DNA of 64,000 nt from Pseudopithomyces maydicus (lineage: Eukaryota; Ascomycota; Dothideomycetes; Pleosporales; Didymosphaeriaceae): positions 496,001 through 560,000 of the forward strand of contig JANTUC010000001.1 of the NCBI GenBank assembly GCA_026873275.1, in the 5' to 3' direction. The notes under the pieces are model-generated. The model ran no database searches. It worked only from the letters and a program-made list of their open reading frames with translations, and was not told the origin of the DNA. Below are positions 22,523-32,661 of the stretch, in pieces. Position 1 is the first letter of the stretch; each line of letters starts with the position of its first letter. The position numbers and the translations under genes were made by a program.

Positions 22523-24106
22523 GTTGATGGTTGGATTACACAATAATTATATAATAATAAAGATGGTGACCGAGTAAAGAGTGACTGTAATGAAAGACTG
22601 GGTGAGCGTGTCGATGAAGATGTATTGAGGGCGGAACATCTCTCTTAAGTACTTGAGCATCAAAAGCAAGTCCAAGTGATCTAGAAGTTGGCGGGGGTCG
22701 TCTTCCCAGGTGGGATTGTTCATGAAACGCACCGTTCATCGCGGGTCCCAGCTAGGAGCGATGTCGACTGTTCACAAAATGTATTATTCTGACAAGGTGC
22801 ACACTACACATGTCATGCAGCAACCTTTGTTGGAATGGATTTCCTAGGGTAAACTCTACAGATGACGACCCTACGTCGTGCCCTGAGTTGTAGACGGGAG
22901 GTCCCGGGAGAACCTTGGTTTCCGCGTGGGTCCTGGGCACTCTACAAGGAGAGAAATGATTCAGTCGCAATCAGCTAGTCGCGCAGCTCCGCTTTGGTGC
23001 CTGTTGAAGAATTTCAAGCATCGCTGGAGGAAGATTAGGACACGATCGGGGCGCGGAAGGTTTACAAAGCGTGGTACCTTGACCAAAATCAGACACTGAT
23101 CGACATCCCCACATTGGCACCTGCATGATTTTCTCGGGCGCTAGTAGATCATCATCAAATGATAGGACGCCATTACTCAGGGCATACCGGAGCTTTCGCG
23201 CAACGTGCCTTACTGCACTAGATGTCAACGTGCGATTGTCTGCTTCCGTGATGACTGTTCAGGAACGGCGCGAAGTGAGTTCGTCCAGTCGTTAGATTGC
23301 GCACGTGGAGGCGCTTGCACCGAAGCGCTTCTCAAGGGCACCGTTAGCCTGGGTGCCGGTCATGATTGGCTGACTATACCTGTTGTGCGAAAAGGAGACG
23401 CTGATCTTTGGCGATTTCAGTTACGCCCAATAGCTTCGATCTTACTCGCGACTCGAAATTTCGAAGGTCTTCATGGTGATAGTCGCCGAGAGATGACAGG
23501 AGGGAATGACGACTGGGCTCTATACTACTCACATAGGAATGGTCAACTGGATACTCATTGTGGGTACCTTATATTCACTCGTACAACAACACGGTATGCA
23601 CACGGGGTATTGAGTCGCCATCCTATGACCACCCCAAAATGCCGACAGTCTAAGATATGATACACAAGGCTTTGCTTTCGCGAAACGATCCAGGTCCAGA
23701 ATTTGCCCAAAAAAAAGCAAAGTGGAGGAGAACTCCGAAAAATGCCGCCAGAGTAGGTATGTAGCGGAAAAAAGAAATAAGGGTACTTAGATCCGAAACA
23801 GTTGTATATCAATATGGGATTATGCCACTCGAAATTTTTGCAGAAGCCATTTCATTTCCTTTCCATCAACTGTATCTGGTGCAGTTGACTTCTTTTCGGG
23901 TGATGAGATGGATGCCTTGAGCTCGGGGTTTTTCGGTGGCCCCTCTCTCCCCAGCATCAAGCTAGTCCCCTTCTCTGTGTTTTGTGCAATGCAGTGGAAG
24001 TGATCGACTGGATGGTTTGGAGAGTGGAGAAAGGGCTAGGGCGAGCGGAATTTCCCGAGTTCTGTTCATGATCACGCATTCCCGAGCGGAAGGTAGACGG
24101 CATGCT
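22523..24106. other. long intergenic region
   Basis: About 1.6 kb between the repeat-protein start and the DOT1 stop. Plus-strand 23205-23660 and minus-strand 22971-23228 are open but start at non-ATG codons or lack family features. No repeat or RNA was recognised. Confidence 0.4.
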
Positions 24107-25599
24107 TCAGCGAACCTTGGTCATGATGAAATATTCCACACTTTCACTCGCCCAGCTCACGCTGCCTGTTCCCGAATCGTAACGCTCCTCGTCAAACAGA
24201 TTCGCAATGCTGTTTTCGTTTCTCGCGCCGTGCTTGCCTCCACCGCCGCCGAAGCTGGCTAGACTAGCAACCCTGCAGCCTAGCTTCAAATCCAGGAACT
24301 TATCGAGGAGTTGATTGTTCAGCTTGGAGGGAAACACCTTGTTATTTACGAGCACAACATCGGCACGACGTAGCACATGATCAATCTGCGGTGATTCGAG
24401 GAAGTCCCCGTGGAGCAAGGTCATGGGCCCCAGACTAATGTTCCAAAGCTTGGCGCGAGCGCGCAGCTCTGTAGCCTGATCGTTGGCGTACCCCGCCGCC
24501 GCGTCCATGATCTCGATGCCATGGGACTCTGCGCCAGTCTGCAGGGCAGACTGCAGCACTACGTTGCCGACGCCGGAGCCCAGATCGACAAAGACAGACT
24601 GCGAGTTGAGACCGGTCTGCTGGAAGATGGTGTGGACAAAGGGCGCGAGAAGTTCTCCATATGTCGTCTCCTTCCCTTTTACGCGCTTCAGCACGTGGGC
24701 AAAGGCGAGACTCTCCTCCAGTAGACCTGGTCGATGATGCGGCGGACGAGGCTCAGCGGAATGGCGTGTTTGTCGTCCAGGACGGCAGCGATCCGGCCGT
24801 TGTCAATGTTGGTCAGAATTGTTTTGTTGAAGCTGTCTATCGTGTTGGTGAAGTCTTCGGGCTCGTTCTTGTGCACGGCGCGCTTGAGCAGGCGAACGGT
24901 GCCGTCGGCCTCGGAAGACAGCTCGGCGGCCAGGTCGGGGGGCAAGTAATGTTGCACAATCTCCTCAATGGTGTAGTATATGTCGTCGAGCGGATTGAAA
25001 TCGCTGGGGTCTTTGGGCGTGGACAGTTCGAAACGCTCGGGTTTGGCCAGGCTGGGGTACTGCAGGCGCACGACGGGTGCCTCGCCTTTCTGCGGAAAGG
25101 CAGGCTTGTACTTCTTGGACCACCGTATGCACACGCCTCGTCCGTGTATCAGCTCGGCCTTGTCGGTGTCGGGCCTCTTCGGCTTGGTCGGGCTGGTGCC
25201 GTTGGAGGGTGCGCTGGCGGGGTCTGGCGATGCGATGCGTATGCGGCGGCTGTAGTCGGGCTCGAGGCAGCGGTTGAGGCCCATGGGCTCTATGCTGCTG
25301 CTGATCTTCTGGCGCTTCCGGCCGTCGGCCGAATCGCTGTCGCTCTCGCTGTCGTCGTCGCTGCTGAGCGGCGTGTACGTCTCGACCTTGCGCTTGCGCA
25401 CGCTCTTGACCGTCACGGACCTGCGGGCATTTGCCTGGACGGCGCTCGCGGCATTCGCGGCGGCGGTCGCCTTGGCCCGCGGCGGGGAGGAGAGTTTGTA
25501 GCGCTGCTCGGGGGCGGCGGACGGGGCGGGGTGGGGTGCCTTCCTGACGGGCACGGCAACGGTGCGCGTCTTGACTTTGGGGGGCTTGACGCCAAACAT
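24107..25599 (-). CDS. DOT1: histone H3-K79 methyltransferase Dot1, with apparent one-base frameshift
   Basis: Dot1 is a SAM-dependent enzyme that methylates Lys79 of histone H3 on nucleosomes without a SET domain. From the ATG at 25599 (MFGVKPPKVKTRTV) a basic, disordered N-terminus leads to a helical region (DDIYYTIEEIVQHYLPPDLA). The catalytic core carries motif I VDLGSGVGNVV, the acidic loop GIEIMDAA and the substrate motif VNNKVF. The core is in a different frame from the N-terminus: near 24,722 the frame must shift by one missing base, after which the protein would be 497 residues. Read as given, the first frame stops at 24688 and loses the core. No intron of usual length and phase fits the gap. 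A consensus error is the simplest reading, and real gene damage is the alternative. Confidence 0.85.
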
Positions 25600-26111
25600 G
25601 GTATGCGAAACGGTATGCGAAATGCTATGCGATGCGGAAAGAATGCGCGCAGGGTCGTGTGAGCATGTGCCGAGGGCGGGTGGATAGATGCGTCGACGCA
25701 GGGACCCGACGGGGGGAGGAGGGCAAAAGGAGTGGCGTGGGTAGGGAGAAGGGAACGAGCGAGGGTGCGGACGACAGGCAGTTACGACAGGCCTCGGATT
25801 CCGCCACGGAGAGGCCAACGTTACGTTGTGTGGAAAATGTGATTTGGGGGACTCGCACTCGGGCATTCTACAGGCTGCGCGTCGACGCCACACCACGGCG
25901 CATGCAGGGATCTGTAGCGTGCAGCCAGGCCAGCCCCGATTGCGTCTGGCGGCCTGTGGCTCAGCTCCACGAGGTGGAAGTGCTTGGACGTGGTATGTGT
26001 GTTGTGTACTGTATGCTTGAAATATCACGTGATAACCACATGACCATTCATCACGTGATGGTCTCCTCACCTGGGCACCTGGGCACCTGCCTGCACCTGG
26101 CACCTGGGCAC
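25600..26111. other. DOT1 upstream region with E-box cluster
   Basis: Region between the DOT1 start and the 3' end of the reductase gene; both genes are on the minus strand. It is GC-rich near DOT1 and contains palindromic CACGTG sites and CACCTG repeats, listed separately. Open frames through it extend DOT1 upstream without support. Confidence 0.5.
26023..26060. promoter_or_regulatory. pair of palindromic TCACGTGA sites
   Basis: Two perfect 12-bp palindromes, TATCACGTGATA at 26023-26034 and CATCACGTGATG at 26049-26060, both centred on TCACGTGA. This octamer is a classic bHLH target (Cbf1-like in yeasts). They lie about 430 bp upstream of the DOT1 ATG and just past the stop of the reductase, so their target is uncertain. 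Confidence 0.5.
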
Positions 26112-26115
26112 CTAG
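26069..26115. repeat. CACCTG-rich imperfect direct repeats
   Basis: Repeated GGGCACCT/GCACCTG units, with the E-box-like hexamer CACCTG recurring several times in under 50 bp. The cluster directly abuts the reductase stop codon and the two palindromes. Confidence 0.7.
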
Positions 26116-27350
26116 CTATCTACCCGCCCGCCCCCCTCCCACCTCGCCACGTCCAGCACAATCTCCTTGATGCTGTCGTACGCGCTCTTCCACTCACGCC
26201 CAAACACCGCGTCGCTTGCACTCGTGTCAATCTGCGCCAGCATCGCCTTCCTGCCCTGGTACCCCTCGTCGTCCACCTCCACATCAGGAAGCCTGCCCGC
26301 CAGTGCCGGGTATTCCTCCTTCATTCGTGACGCAACTCTTCGCAGATCGACAATCTCGTCGCTCGCAAGAAGATAGCGCCGGTTGCCCGGCACCTTGTCG
26401 CTGTCGAGCGACAGCACGTGGACACGCGCCACGTCGTCTGTATCCCTAACCACCCGTCAGCCGTCCGCTGCATGACCTGAGATGATTCCACTCCGTGCTC
26501 ACAAGAAGATCGGGAATGTCCCATCCATGCTCTCTGCTGTTTGACTTTCCAACAGCGCACGGTATATGCTCCCGATGCCCCCTGGGCTGCCGCCACTCGG
26601 CGTCCATCCAACCTGTCAAGTCATCAATCTACGAAGCCGACCCCGCCTCGGACACTGACCTGCGGACTCCTCCCTGTGATCATGGGTGGCAACAGCATCA
26701 CGATATCGAACCCCACGCTTTCCACCCCTCCATTCTCTTCGTACCACGCCCATGTCTTACGTTCTGCATTAGTTTTGGAGAACATGTAGGCTTCCCTCCA
26801 AGGGCCCGCTTTCCCCTCTTCGTAAGTGGTAGGGTTGTACGACTCTTCGGTGATGATGTTTGCCCGGTTGAAAAGAGTGCCTGGGCTCAGCGATTGCAGC
26901 AGCGTTCCGCAGATTATCACGCGGCTGACTGAGTCCGCTTTCTGCGCTGCGGTGAGAATGTTGTGATCAATGCTCCAGGTCGGAATGATCATATCTGCGG
27001 AATGTCAGAACTTTCTCCATCTGGGCCGGCTGTGGCCAAATTATGATCATACCCTTTTCCCAATTGTTATCCAGGCTCCCGACTGGTGTGGCGCAGTGAA
27101 TAATTTTCGTGGCCGATGCGGCCGCCTCGTCGAAAGCGTGTTCGATAGCCATGTCTGGAATCGTGGTGAGTTGGAGACGTCCAGAGGAGATTTCCTTTGG
27201 GTATCTCTCATGGAAGAGTGGAATGTGCTTTCCGGCATCGCGCACGACAACGTTGACATTATGCGGTGTGGTCGAGAAGATATGCTCGAGGATAACCCCA
27301 CCGACATTGCCAGTCGCGCCGGTGAGAAGGATGCTTTCTTTCGACGTCAT
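26112..27350 (-). CDS. NAD(P)-dependent epimerase/reductase, extended SDR family
   Basis: Four exons (27350-27053, 26994-26660, 26612-26503, 26445-26112) join to 358 residues. The N-terminus has the Rossmann dinucleotide loop TGATGNVGG after a beta strand (ESILLTGATG), an acidic/amide turn, and the NAD-binding strand KIIHCATPVGS. The catalytic pair is likely in the exon 2 stretch EAYMFSKTNAER (Tyr-x3-Lys would need Y at the usual place; here YMFSK fits). LLPPMITGR follows, as in dihydroflavonol-4-reductase-like and GRE2-like enzymes. Late residues DTDDVARVHVLSL fit the family's D-V-A-H block. It probably reduces an aldehyde or ketone with NAD(P)H in the cytosol; the substrate is unknown. Confidence 0.85.
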
Positions 27351-28361
27351 AGTCTTATTTCTAGAAATTGCCTTGAGATGACTGTAGAATAAAAAGTACT
27401 TTGTTTGTCGACCACTATCTGTACTTCTTATACCCGTGACGCTGTCGAGTAACAATTCCTAATTTTGGCTGGCGAGGTTTGTGAGCGTGCTAAAAGGTTG
27501 TCTGCAGCGATCATCTAATGGTTTGGTTACTCATCAATCGCACTTGTATAGATAATCCTTATTACGTGTGCTCTTAGCATTAGACAGAACGAACACCCAC
27601 CTACCAGCCGCTGTTAGTAAGCTCCGTTTACTCAACAATCTATCTCGTGGACAGGAACAATGACTAATCCACCTCTTTTCGGGGTCGAATGCCTTGTGCT
27701 ACTTTTCCGTTGGGCTCCTGGCGACTGAGAGTGTAGAGTTGACATGCAGGCGGAGCATGTTGTAAGTATTAGATGAGCAGACCTTGGGTCCGTGTTGTGG
27801 GGCAGCTGCACCACGGGGAACGGGCGGGGTACATGTCGTATCATGAATGTATCTGCACCTAACATCTAGTCTATTGGCCTTGAAGGACCCAGCAGAGGGG
27901 AAGAGCCAAGAAATTACGAAGTTGGTTTGGAATATACATCTCTTGAAAGACTACTTGCATTGAATTATCCTCAGCTAATGAAACAAGGGTATGAAAAGAC
28001 AGAATTGGAACCGATCATATTCAGAACAATGATCGCACCTATCCCGACGGAAAGTGGGGAATGATTTGAGCCAGCTTTGGCAATGCAAAAGGCTGCACAG
28101 CCTGACAAGAGATGTTTCCAGCCCAATTACACAATGAGTAGAAGGAAATAGATTCCCCAAAATATCCTCGACTGGACGACAATCGGTATACAACCTCTGA
28201 TCAACCTAACTACCATCCGGATAGCAGTTTTGTTCAGACTAACAGCTTGATGTATGCTATTTTCATATGTCTGATCGTTGGCCTAGCTGTCGACTGCTTC
28301 TTCATCAAATCTGCGTTTGTATAAGAGCTTTCGATATCTGTTCCGTTGTGCATATACCTAT
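27351..28361. other. intergenic region
   Basis: About 1 kb upstream of the reductase and downstream of the RING-like gene. Only short overlapping frames were seen. Nothing else was recognised. Confidence 0.4.
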
Positions 28362-29686
28362 TTATTGATTGCCAGCACCCTCAGGCATGTCCTCTGTCTG
28401 ACTCAGATGTGCTCTTAGCCGGGAGTCGCAAATTTGTTCGCGATCGTGAGGGCACAAGTTGGCATTTTTCATCGCCGAATAATTGACCCAGTAATCCAAG
28501 CAATTGTCATGGAACATGTGACGAGCTGTACATTTTGCAACCACCAATTTGGAGTCGGTCGTGGACAACTCTTCCATGCAAACAAGGCATGTTCCTTCAG
28601 CCGGACCGCAATATGGAAAGCTGAATGCACTCATGGGCACTGGAGACCCAACAGGTCTGTACTCAATTGCTGTATTGTCCGGGGTGAGTTGCACGTATTC
28701 GCCGAGATATGTTGTACCTTGAACCCAAGCTGGATACGTCCACAGTCCATCGCGAGCTGTAAAGATACCGTCAGCGATGCATCGAAATTAGTCACATGGA
28801 CTAAACCTACCAGCATTCCAGCCTCCACGACATTTGTAAAGCTCTTCATGGTTCTCTACCTTATCTTCGTCTTCACCCCACAACTCTTTAATCGCATTGT
28901 CGAGCATTACACCAAACATGCAATCCTTGTCGTCGATCTTAGCCTCGATTTGCGCTGGTGTGAGAGGTATATCTGAACGAGGCGGGTGGCGAGCCTCAAC
29001 TTCTTGATGTATCAAATGATAAAAGTTGAGCAGCTGGATAGGCTTGATCCATTCAATCACTCCATCTGGTGCTGGAATCTCATCCTCCTCAGTGAGTTGA
29101 TGATAGCGCATTTCGAGTATCTCGTCCAAAAGGTACAATTTCCTTTTTGGAAAGCTTTCGTGATTATCTGTGAGGTGTATGGCCCTGTGAAGACTTAGTG
29201 TGATGATCCAACCAATCCAAGTTCCGCCGCTTGCTTGAGAATTTAGATTCCAAGCTCAAGGACGGTATCCTGAATTATTCATCAGATTCAAATCTTTACT
29301 TACAGACATTCCATCACATCGTGAACACAACCAGCCAACCAACCAATTTCGGAGGCATCCCCGGCGCTGTAGATTGCATTCAAAAGGCTCGGGAACACCT
29401 TCTCGAAACATTCGAGATCTGTTCCAAAACGTGGGATGGTGCTCGGGTACACAGTCTCTGTATCAGTGTCGCTATCGCTGTCCTCATCGCTGTCGCTTTC
29501 GACCTCCATTTTGCTTTCGCTTTCGCTTTCGCTGTCGCTTTCGCTGTCGCTTTCTATCTCCATTTCGCTTTCGCCATTGTTTTCGGGGTCGGAGGAGAGA
29601 TCAGGATCGGGATGGAGCAAGCTACGCAAGCAGCTCGAGCTACTACATTTGAGCTCGCTGTTGATTGGACAACAACAGATCGACAT
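28362..29686 (-). CDS. RING-like zinc-finger protein with acidic Ser-rich N-terminus
   Basis: Three exons (29686-29304, 29184-28811, 28756-28362) join to 383 residues. After a Cys-rich start, residues about 30-80 are a D/E/S run (ESDSESDSESESES). A helical middle region follows (LYLLDEILEMRYHQL, then IKPIQLLNFYHLIHQE). The C-terminal finger reads C-x2-C-x15-C-x3-H-x2-H-x2-C-x15-C-x2-D: CLVC, KCTARHMFHDNC, LCPHD. This is a RING-H2-like pattern in which the eighth ligand is Asp rather than Cys, with a neighbouring His that might substitute. If it folds, E3 ubiquitin-ligase activity is the family expectation. A TATA box lies about 85 bp upstream. Confidence 0.7.
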
Positions 29687-30096
29687 GTTCGCTGGTTGGT
29701 GTAATGGAGTCTAGTAGATGGTGTAAGGTGGAGTCGCTGTGAGACCGTCGGTTGGTGGTGGAGACCGCTCTTTATATACATAGATTCTCCGGGTGCCTAA
29801 AATTACCAATGAAGCAGATTTGTAGGTAATAGATTGCCACAAGTGCAAGAATAGAGATGATGGAAGGTGAATAGAAAATTGACAAATATTCGCCGTGTCG
29901 TTCTCTCACTAGTGTTCACTACTACTGCTATAATTTACTTTCACCAGCGATACACCCATAACAAAGATGGAAGACCTTGTAGCCAACACAAGCAGGAAAA
30001 CAATCAAAAGGAGTTTCACGCTCCATTCCTAAAGTTTGCCGCCAGAAGATCAAGAAAAGTGTACATGCCATCTTTAAACGCCCAGGACCCTCACAT
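29687..30096. other. intergenic gap
   Basis: Contains the TATA box at 29770-29778. The remaining AT-rich sequence shows no gene. Confidence 0.45.
29770..29778 (-). promoter_or_regulatory. TATA box of the RING-like gene
   Basis: TATATAAAG on the minus strand, about 85 bp upstream of the ATG at 29686. This spacing is plausible for a fungal core promoter with a short leader. Confidence 0.5.
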
Positions 30097-31067
30097 CTAT
30101 TGTCGATCTGGTCTCAAGTCAATTATCATATTAGCTTGAGTGAAGGCCTGTGAATTACTACCGTCGTGACTAGTGTTCTGCGCCAATCGGATAAAGGGTG
30201 AATTCTGATCGCTATAGGTCGCAAACGGGGACCTGGTAATGTCGAACGAGGAAACTATGCGACGGCGCGGTGTAGAGGGCAAACCGAACACTGGGCAAGA
30301 AATACCTGGCGCTCCGTATACTTTTGCAAATCGATTTGCGACCCAAGGCAAATGGCTATGGCTCCACTGAGGGGTTGAATTTCTGCTGACGAAAAAGCCC
30401 TCTCTGTTTCCTTCGCAGCGGTGCGCATCACGAGAAAACGGAATCGATTCTCTCGACGGCGGCGATCTATCAGCCCCCAAAAGAGGAGATCTCTTCTCGT
30501 TTTCAGTTTGGTATAGTTGGTTGAGCGGCGAATAAAATGCGACCAACTTGTCGTAAAGGATCTCTTCGGCATGCTCATCACCCCATCCGCCTCGCAGAGA
30601 GGTATCTGACCGAAATAATCAGTGTCTCATAAAATAAAGAAAAAAGGAGCGGAGCGTTTGATGAATGAAAGCTTTAGCAGATGATCTCATTTCCACGACG
30701 TATTCTGACATAACTCACGGGTGCTTGCAGCAGTTTGTTGAACCGAGAGTTTAGGGTCCGGATCAGGGAAAGGCGGCAGTTCGGGGTAATCGACTGCTTT
30801 CTCAGCAAATTCCGGTTCCCCTGGAAGCTCGGCCATGGGCTGTGACGGTCTCTGCGCACCATCCTCGACAGGCTTGTGGCTTGGTGGAACCGTTTTGTTG
30901 CTTGCTCGTTCTTTTTTCGGTGTAGATAAAATGACTACAGAATCGTTTCGATTATATAGGGCTTCGATACGTTCTGTACGCTCTTCAATCTTTCCGACGC
31001 GTGATGATATGTTTTTGACTTCATCCAGGACCTCGTCTAATTTAGAAAGAATATCATAAATGGTCAT
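30097..31067 (-). CDS. uncharacterised protein with N-terminal coiled coil
   Basis: Two exons, 31067-30719 and 30605-30097, join over a 113-nt intron (GTGAGT..GGTCAG) to 285 residues. Residues 1-45 form a predicted coiled coil (ILSKLDEVLDEVKN, then VGKIEERTERIEALY). A Pro/Glu-rich linker follows (PELPPFPDPDP). Exon 2 begins with a conserved-looking helix (GGWGDEHAEEILYDKLVAFY), then a Ser/Arg/Pro-rich disordered tail. No domain was recognised. The join restores a sensible helix across the junction, which is the main support for the model. Confidence 0.55.
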
Positions 31068-31271
31068 TTTGGTGGACTCGATGGTGTGTTAACGACACTT
31101 TTGGGAAAGATTACTCCAGGTAATCGTAAGATTCTGTGAGAATATTCTTCGGTGATTGATTGTCAACTCTGGAGTGCGACATTAGGAGTCATAAACAACC
31201 CGGGGCGTAGACATGGAAAGCTGCATCCAGAGGACCCAGATGTAGCCCTTGTGCTTTCCCTCGCTCCATGG

Positions 31272-32243
31272 TCACGCTTGCCTCATCAGATAATTTTTCA
31301 TTTCCTGAAAAGCTTCAGCGAGCTCAGATCCATCCCACTCGGCATCTTCTTCCATGGTAAATTTTGAGCCCTCGAAGTCTTCTTTCAATAAGCTTGTGGA
31401 TGGTATGATCTCAAGATGTAGCACTTGTCGTAACCGGTCATCCTTCATTGGGCAATTGATCGCCAGCCATCTCGCCGCAAGTGCGATGCGATGCTCTTTG
31501 GTCTTTTGTTGGGCGGCTAAGAAGGCAGGTCGCCAGGTTACTCCACGCACTACTTGATCGGATTTGATTGGAAAAGTGAGTGTCTCTAGATTGGAGTAGC
31601 GGAGCAGAAGATTGGTGCTCTTTTCGACGATGGAGGGCCAGAAGCGTCGCCGCCACCAGTATGACATGACTTCGAGATCATGATGATATATATCTTTGTT
31701 GGCCTCCATAGTGAAGGTGATGTGCTGCACCATGTGGCTGTAGTTGGGTACAAAATTGGCATCACTCATATACAACCGGAAGACATTCTTGCTATACAGC
31801 ACCTCGGCGCTTTCGGAGTGCACCTGCCGACATGCCCTCAGCAGACCTGTGGGTATGACGCCGTTCACGCTTAATGGTTCGACTGGCCCTTCGTTCTTGT
31901 ACTTTACGATCTTCCCCTTCAGCACAGGATGCCAGGCGTACGGATTCGAACAGTATATGAAGATGGCCCCCGACACTCGGAAGGCGAAGGTGTAGACTAA
32001 GTCCCTCAACTCTTTTGGTAAATCAAGGAAGCTTGGCTTATCACGAACGCTTTTGTGGGACTGCGCCCATCCGAATTCAACGGGCTTGATCGAAGGTGAG
32101 TGACGCAGAACGCTTACAAGACGGTAAACACACCTCGGTCGACATTCCTCCCAGGATCTCTCCTCGAGCCGATTCTGCGACTGAATGAGGAAGATGTCTT
32201 CTTTACTAAGCTTGGGTCGCCTTTGGAAGCGCCTGCCACCCAA
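31272..32243 (-). CDS. F-box/2EXR-like protein of fungal type
   Basis: The frame encodes about 323 residues but has no ATG near its 5' end: it opens with a TTG, so an upstream exon or another start must exist. The core SFLDLPKELRDLVYTFAF is the typical F-box/2EXR-like opening helix in fungal proteins of this size. GLLRACRQVHSESAEVLYS follows, then a region about allotted strands (HITFTMEAN, LETLTFPI). An alternative intron (GTAAGC donor near 32,126, GCGCAG acceptor near 32,065) would remove part of the N-terminus. Such proteins are numerous in Pezizomycotina; some bind Skp1, but most have no known role. Start coordinate is tentative. Confidence 0.6.
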   Translation of the reverse strand: MGGRRFQRRPKLSKEDIFLIQSQNRLEERSWEECRPRCVYRLVSVLRHSPSIKPVEFGWAQSHKSVRDKPSFLDLPKELRDLVYTFAFRVSGAIFIYCSNPYAWHPVLKGKIVKYKNEGPVEPLSVNGVIPTGLLRACRQVHSESAEVLYSKNVFRLYMSDANFVPNYSHMVQHITFTMEANKDIYHHDLEVMSYWWRRRFWPSIVEKSTNLLLRYSNLETLTFPIKSDQVVRGVTWRPAFLAAQQKTKEHRIALAARWLAINCPMKDDRLRQVLHLEIIPSTSLLKEDFEGSKFTMEEDAEWDGSELAEAFQEMKNYLMRQA

Positions 32244-32661
32244 ACTGCGCCTTCGTTGTGCGGGAGAAGGTGTATTGTAGCATCAGCCTACCCCACCCAC
32301 CTTTCTAGCACCGCCCCACAAACCAACCCAAGCTTCTCAGCCCTGCAATGCTGGGACCTGAAAGGAACCTTGCCTAGGCTAGAGTATCGCCTTTCACGTG
32401 ACGATGAGATTGCATGGGACCTTCCTGTCTAGTACTAGCCTGGATTGCCTACCTGCCCAAGACCGTTGGACGTGCCGAATTCTGCAGCACGTACAGTACT
32501 ACGCACCTGGGCAATCTCGTCTTTGCTCGGACCATTGCATCGCCAGGCCAAACGCAATATATCCGCAAGTGACAGCCAAGCCAGCCTTATATTTGCCGTC
32601 TCCATCTTGCTGCCGTGTTGGTTTCTTCGTCATAGGTGTGACACATCACATGTATGCACTC
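32244..32661. other. upstream region of third regulator
   Basis: Holds a single TCACGTGA at 32394-32401, about 260 bp before the regulator ATG. No gene was seen. Confidence 0.4.
32394..32401. promoter_or_regulatory. palindromic TCACGTGA site
   Basis: The same palindromic octamer as the pair upstream of DOT1, here about 260 bp upstream of the third Zn2Cys6 regulator. It is a possible bHLH site; chance occurrence of one octamer cannot be excluded. Confidence 0.3.

Noticed and set aside
21525..22577. Plus-strand open frames of 350 and 332 residues over the repeat-protein gene
   Set aside because: They are antisense to a spliced secreted protein and stay open because the repeat unit lacks stops in these frames. 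Their sequence mirrors the repeat and shows no domain.
23205..23660. Possible gene for a 151-residue Cys-containing protein
   Set aside because: It starts with GTG, has no family features and no splice partner. Coding status cannot be supported.
24670..24735. A 41-nt or 51-nt intron in DOT1 to explain the frame change
   Set aside because: The donor is GTCTAC, the length is below the others in this window, and the phase or conserved spacing is lost. A one-base error fits better.
24661..25662. Plus-strand open frame of 333 residues
   Set aside because: Antisense to DOT1 in a GC-rich segment. Its Gly/Val/Leu-rich composition is typical of a shadow frame.
25600..26103. N-terminal extension of DOT1 to 26103
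   Set aside because: The frame is open but its sequence is not Dot1-like. MFGVKPPKVKTRTV at 25599 is the expected start.
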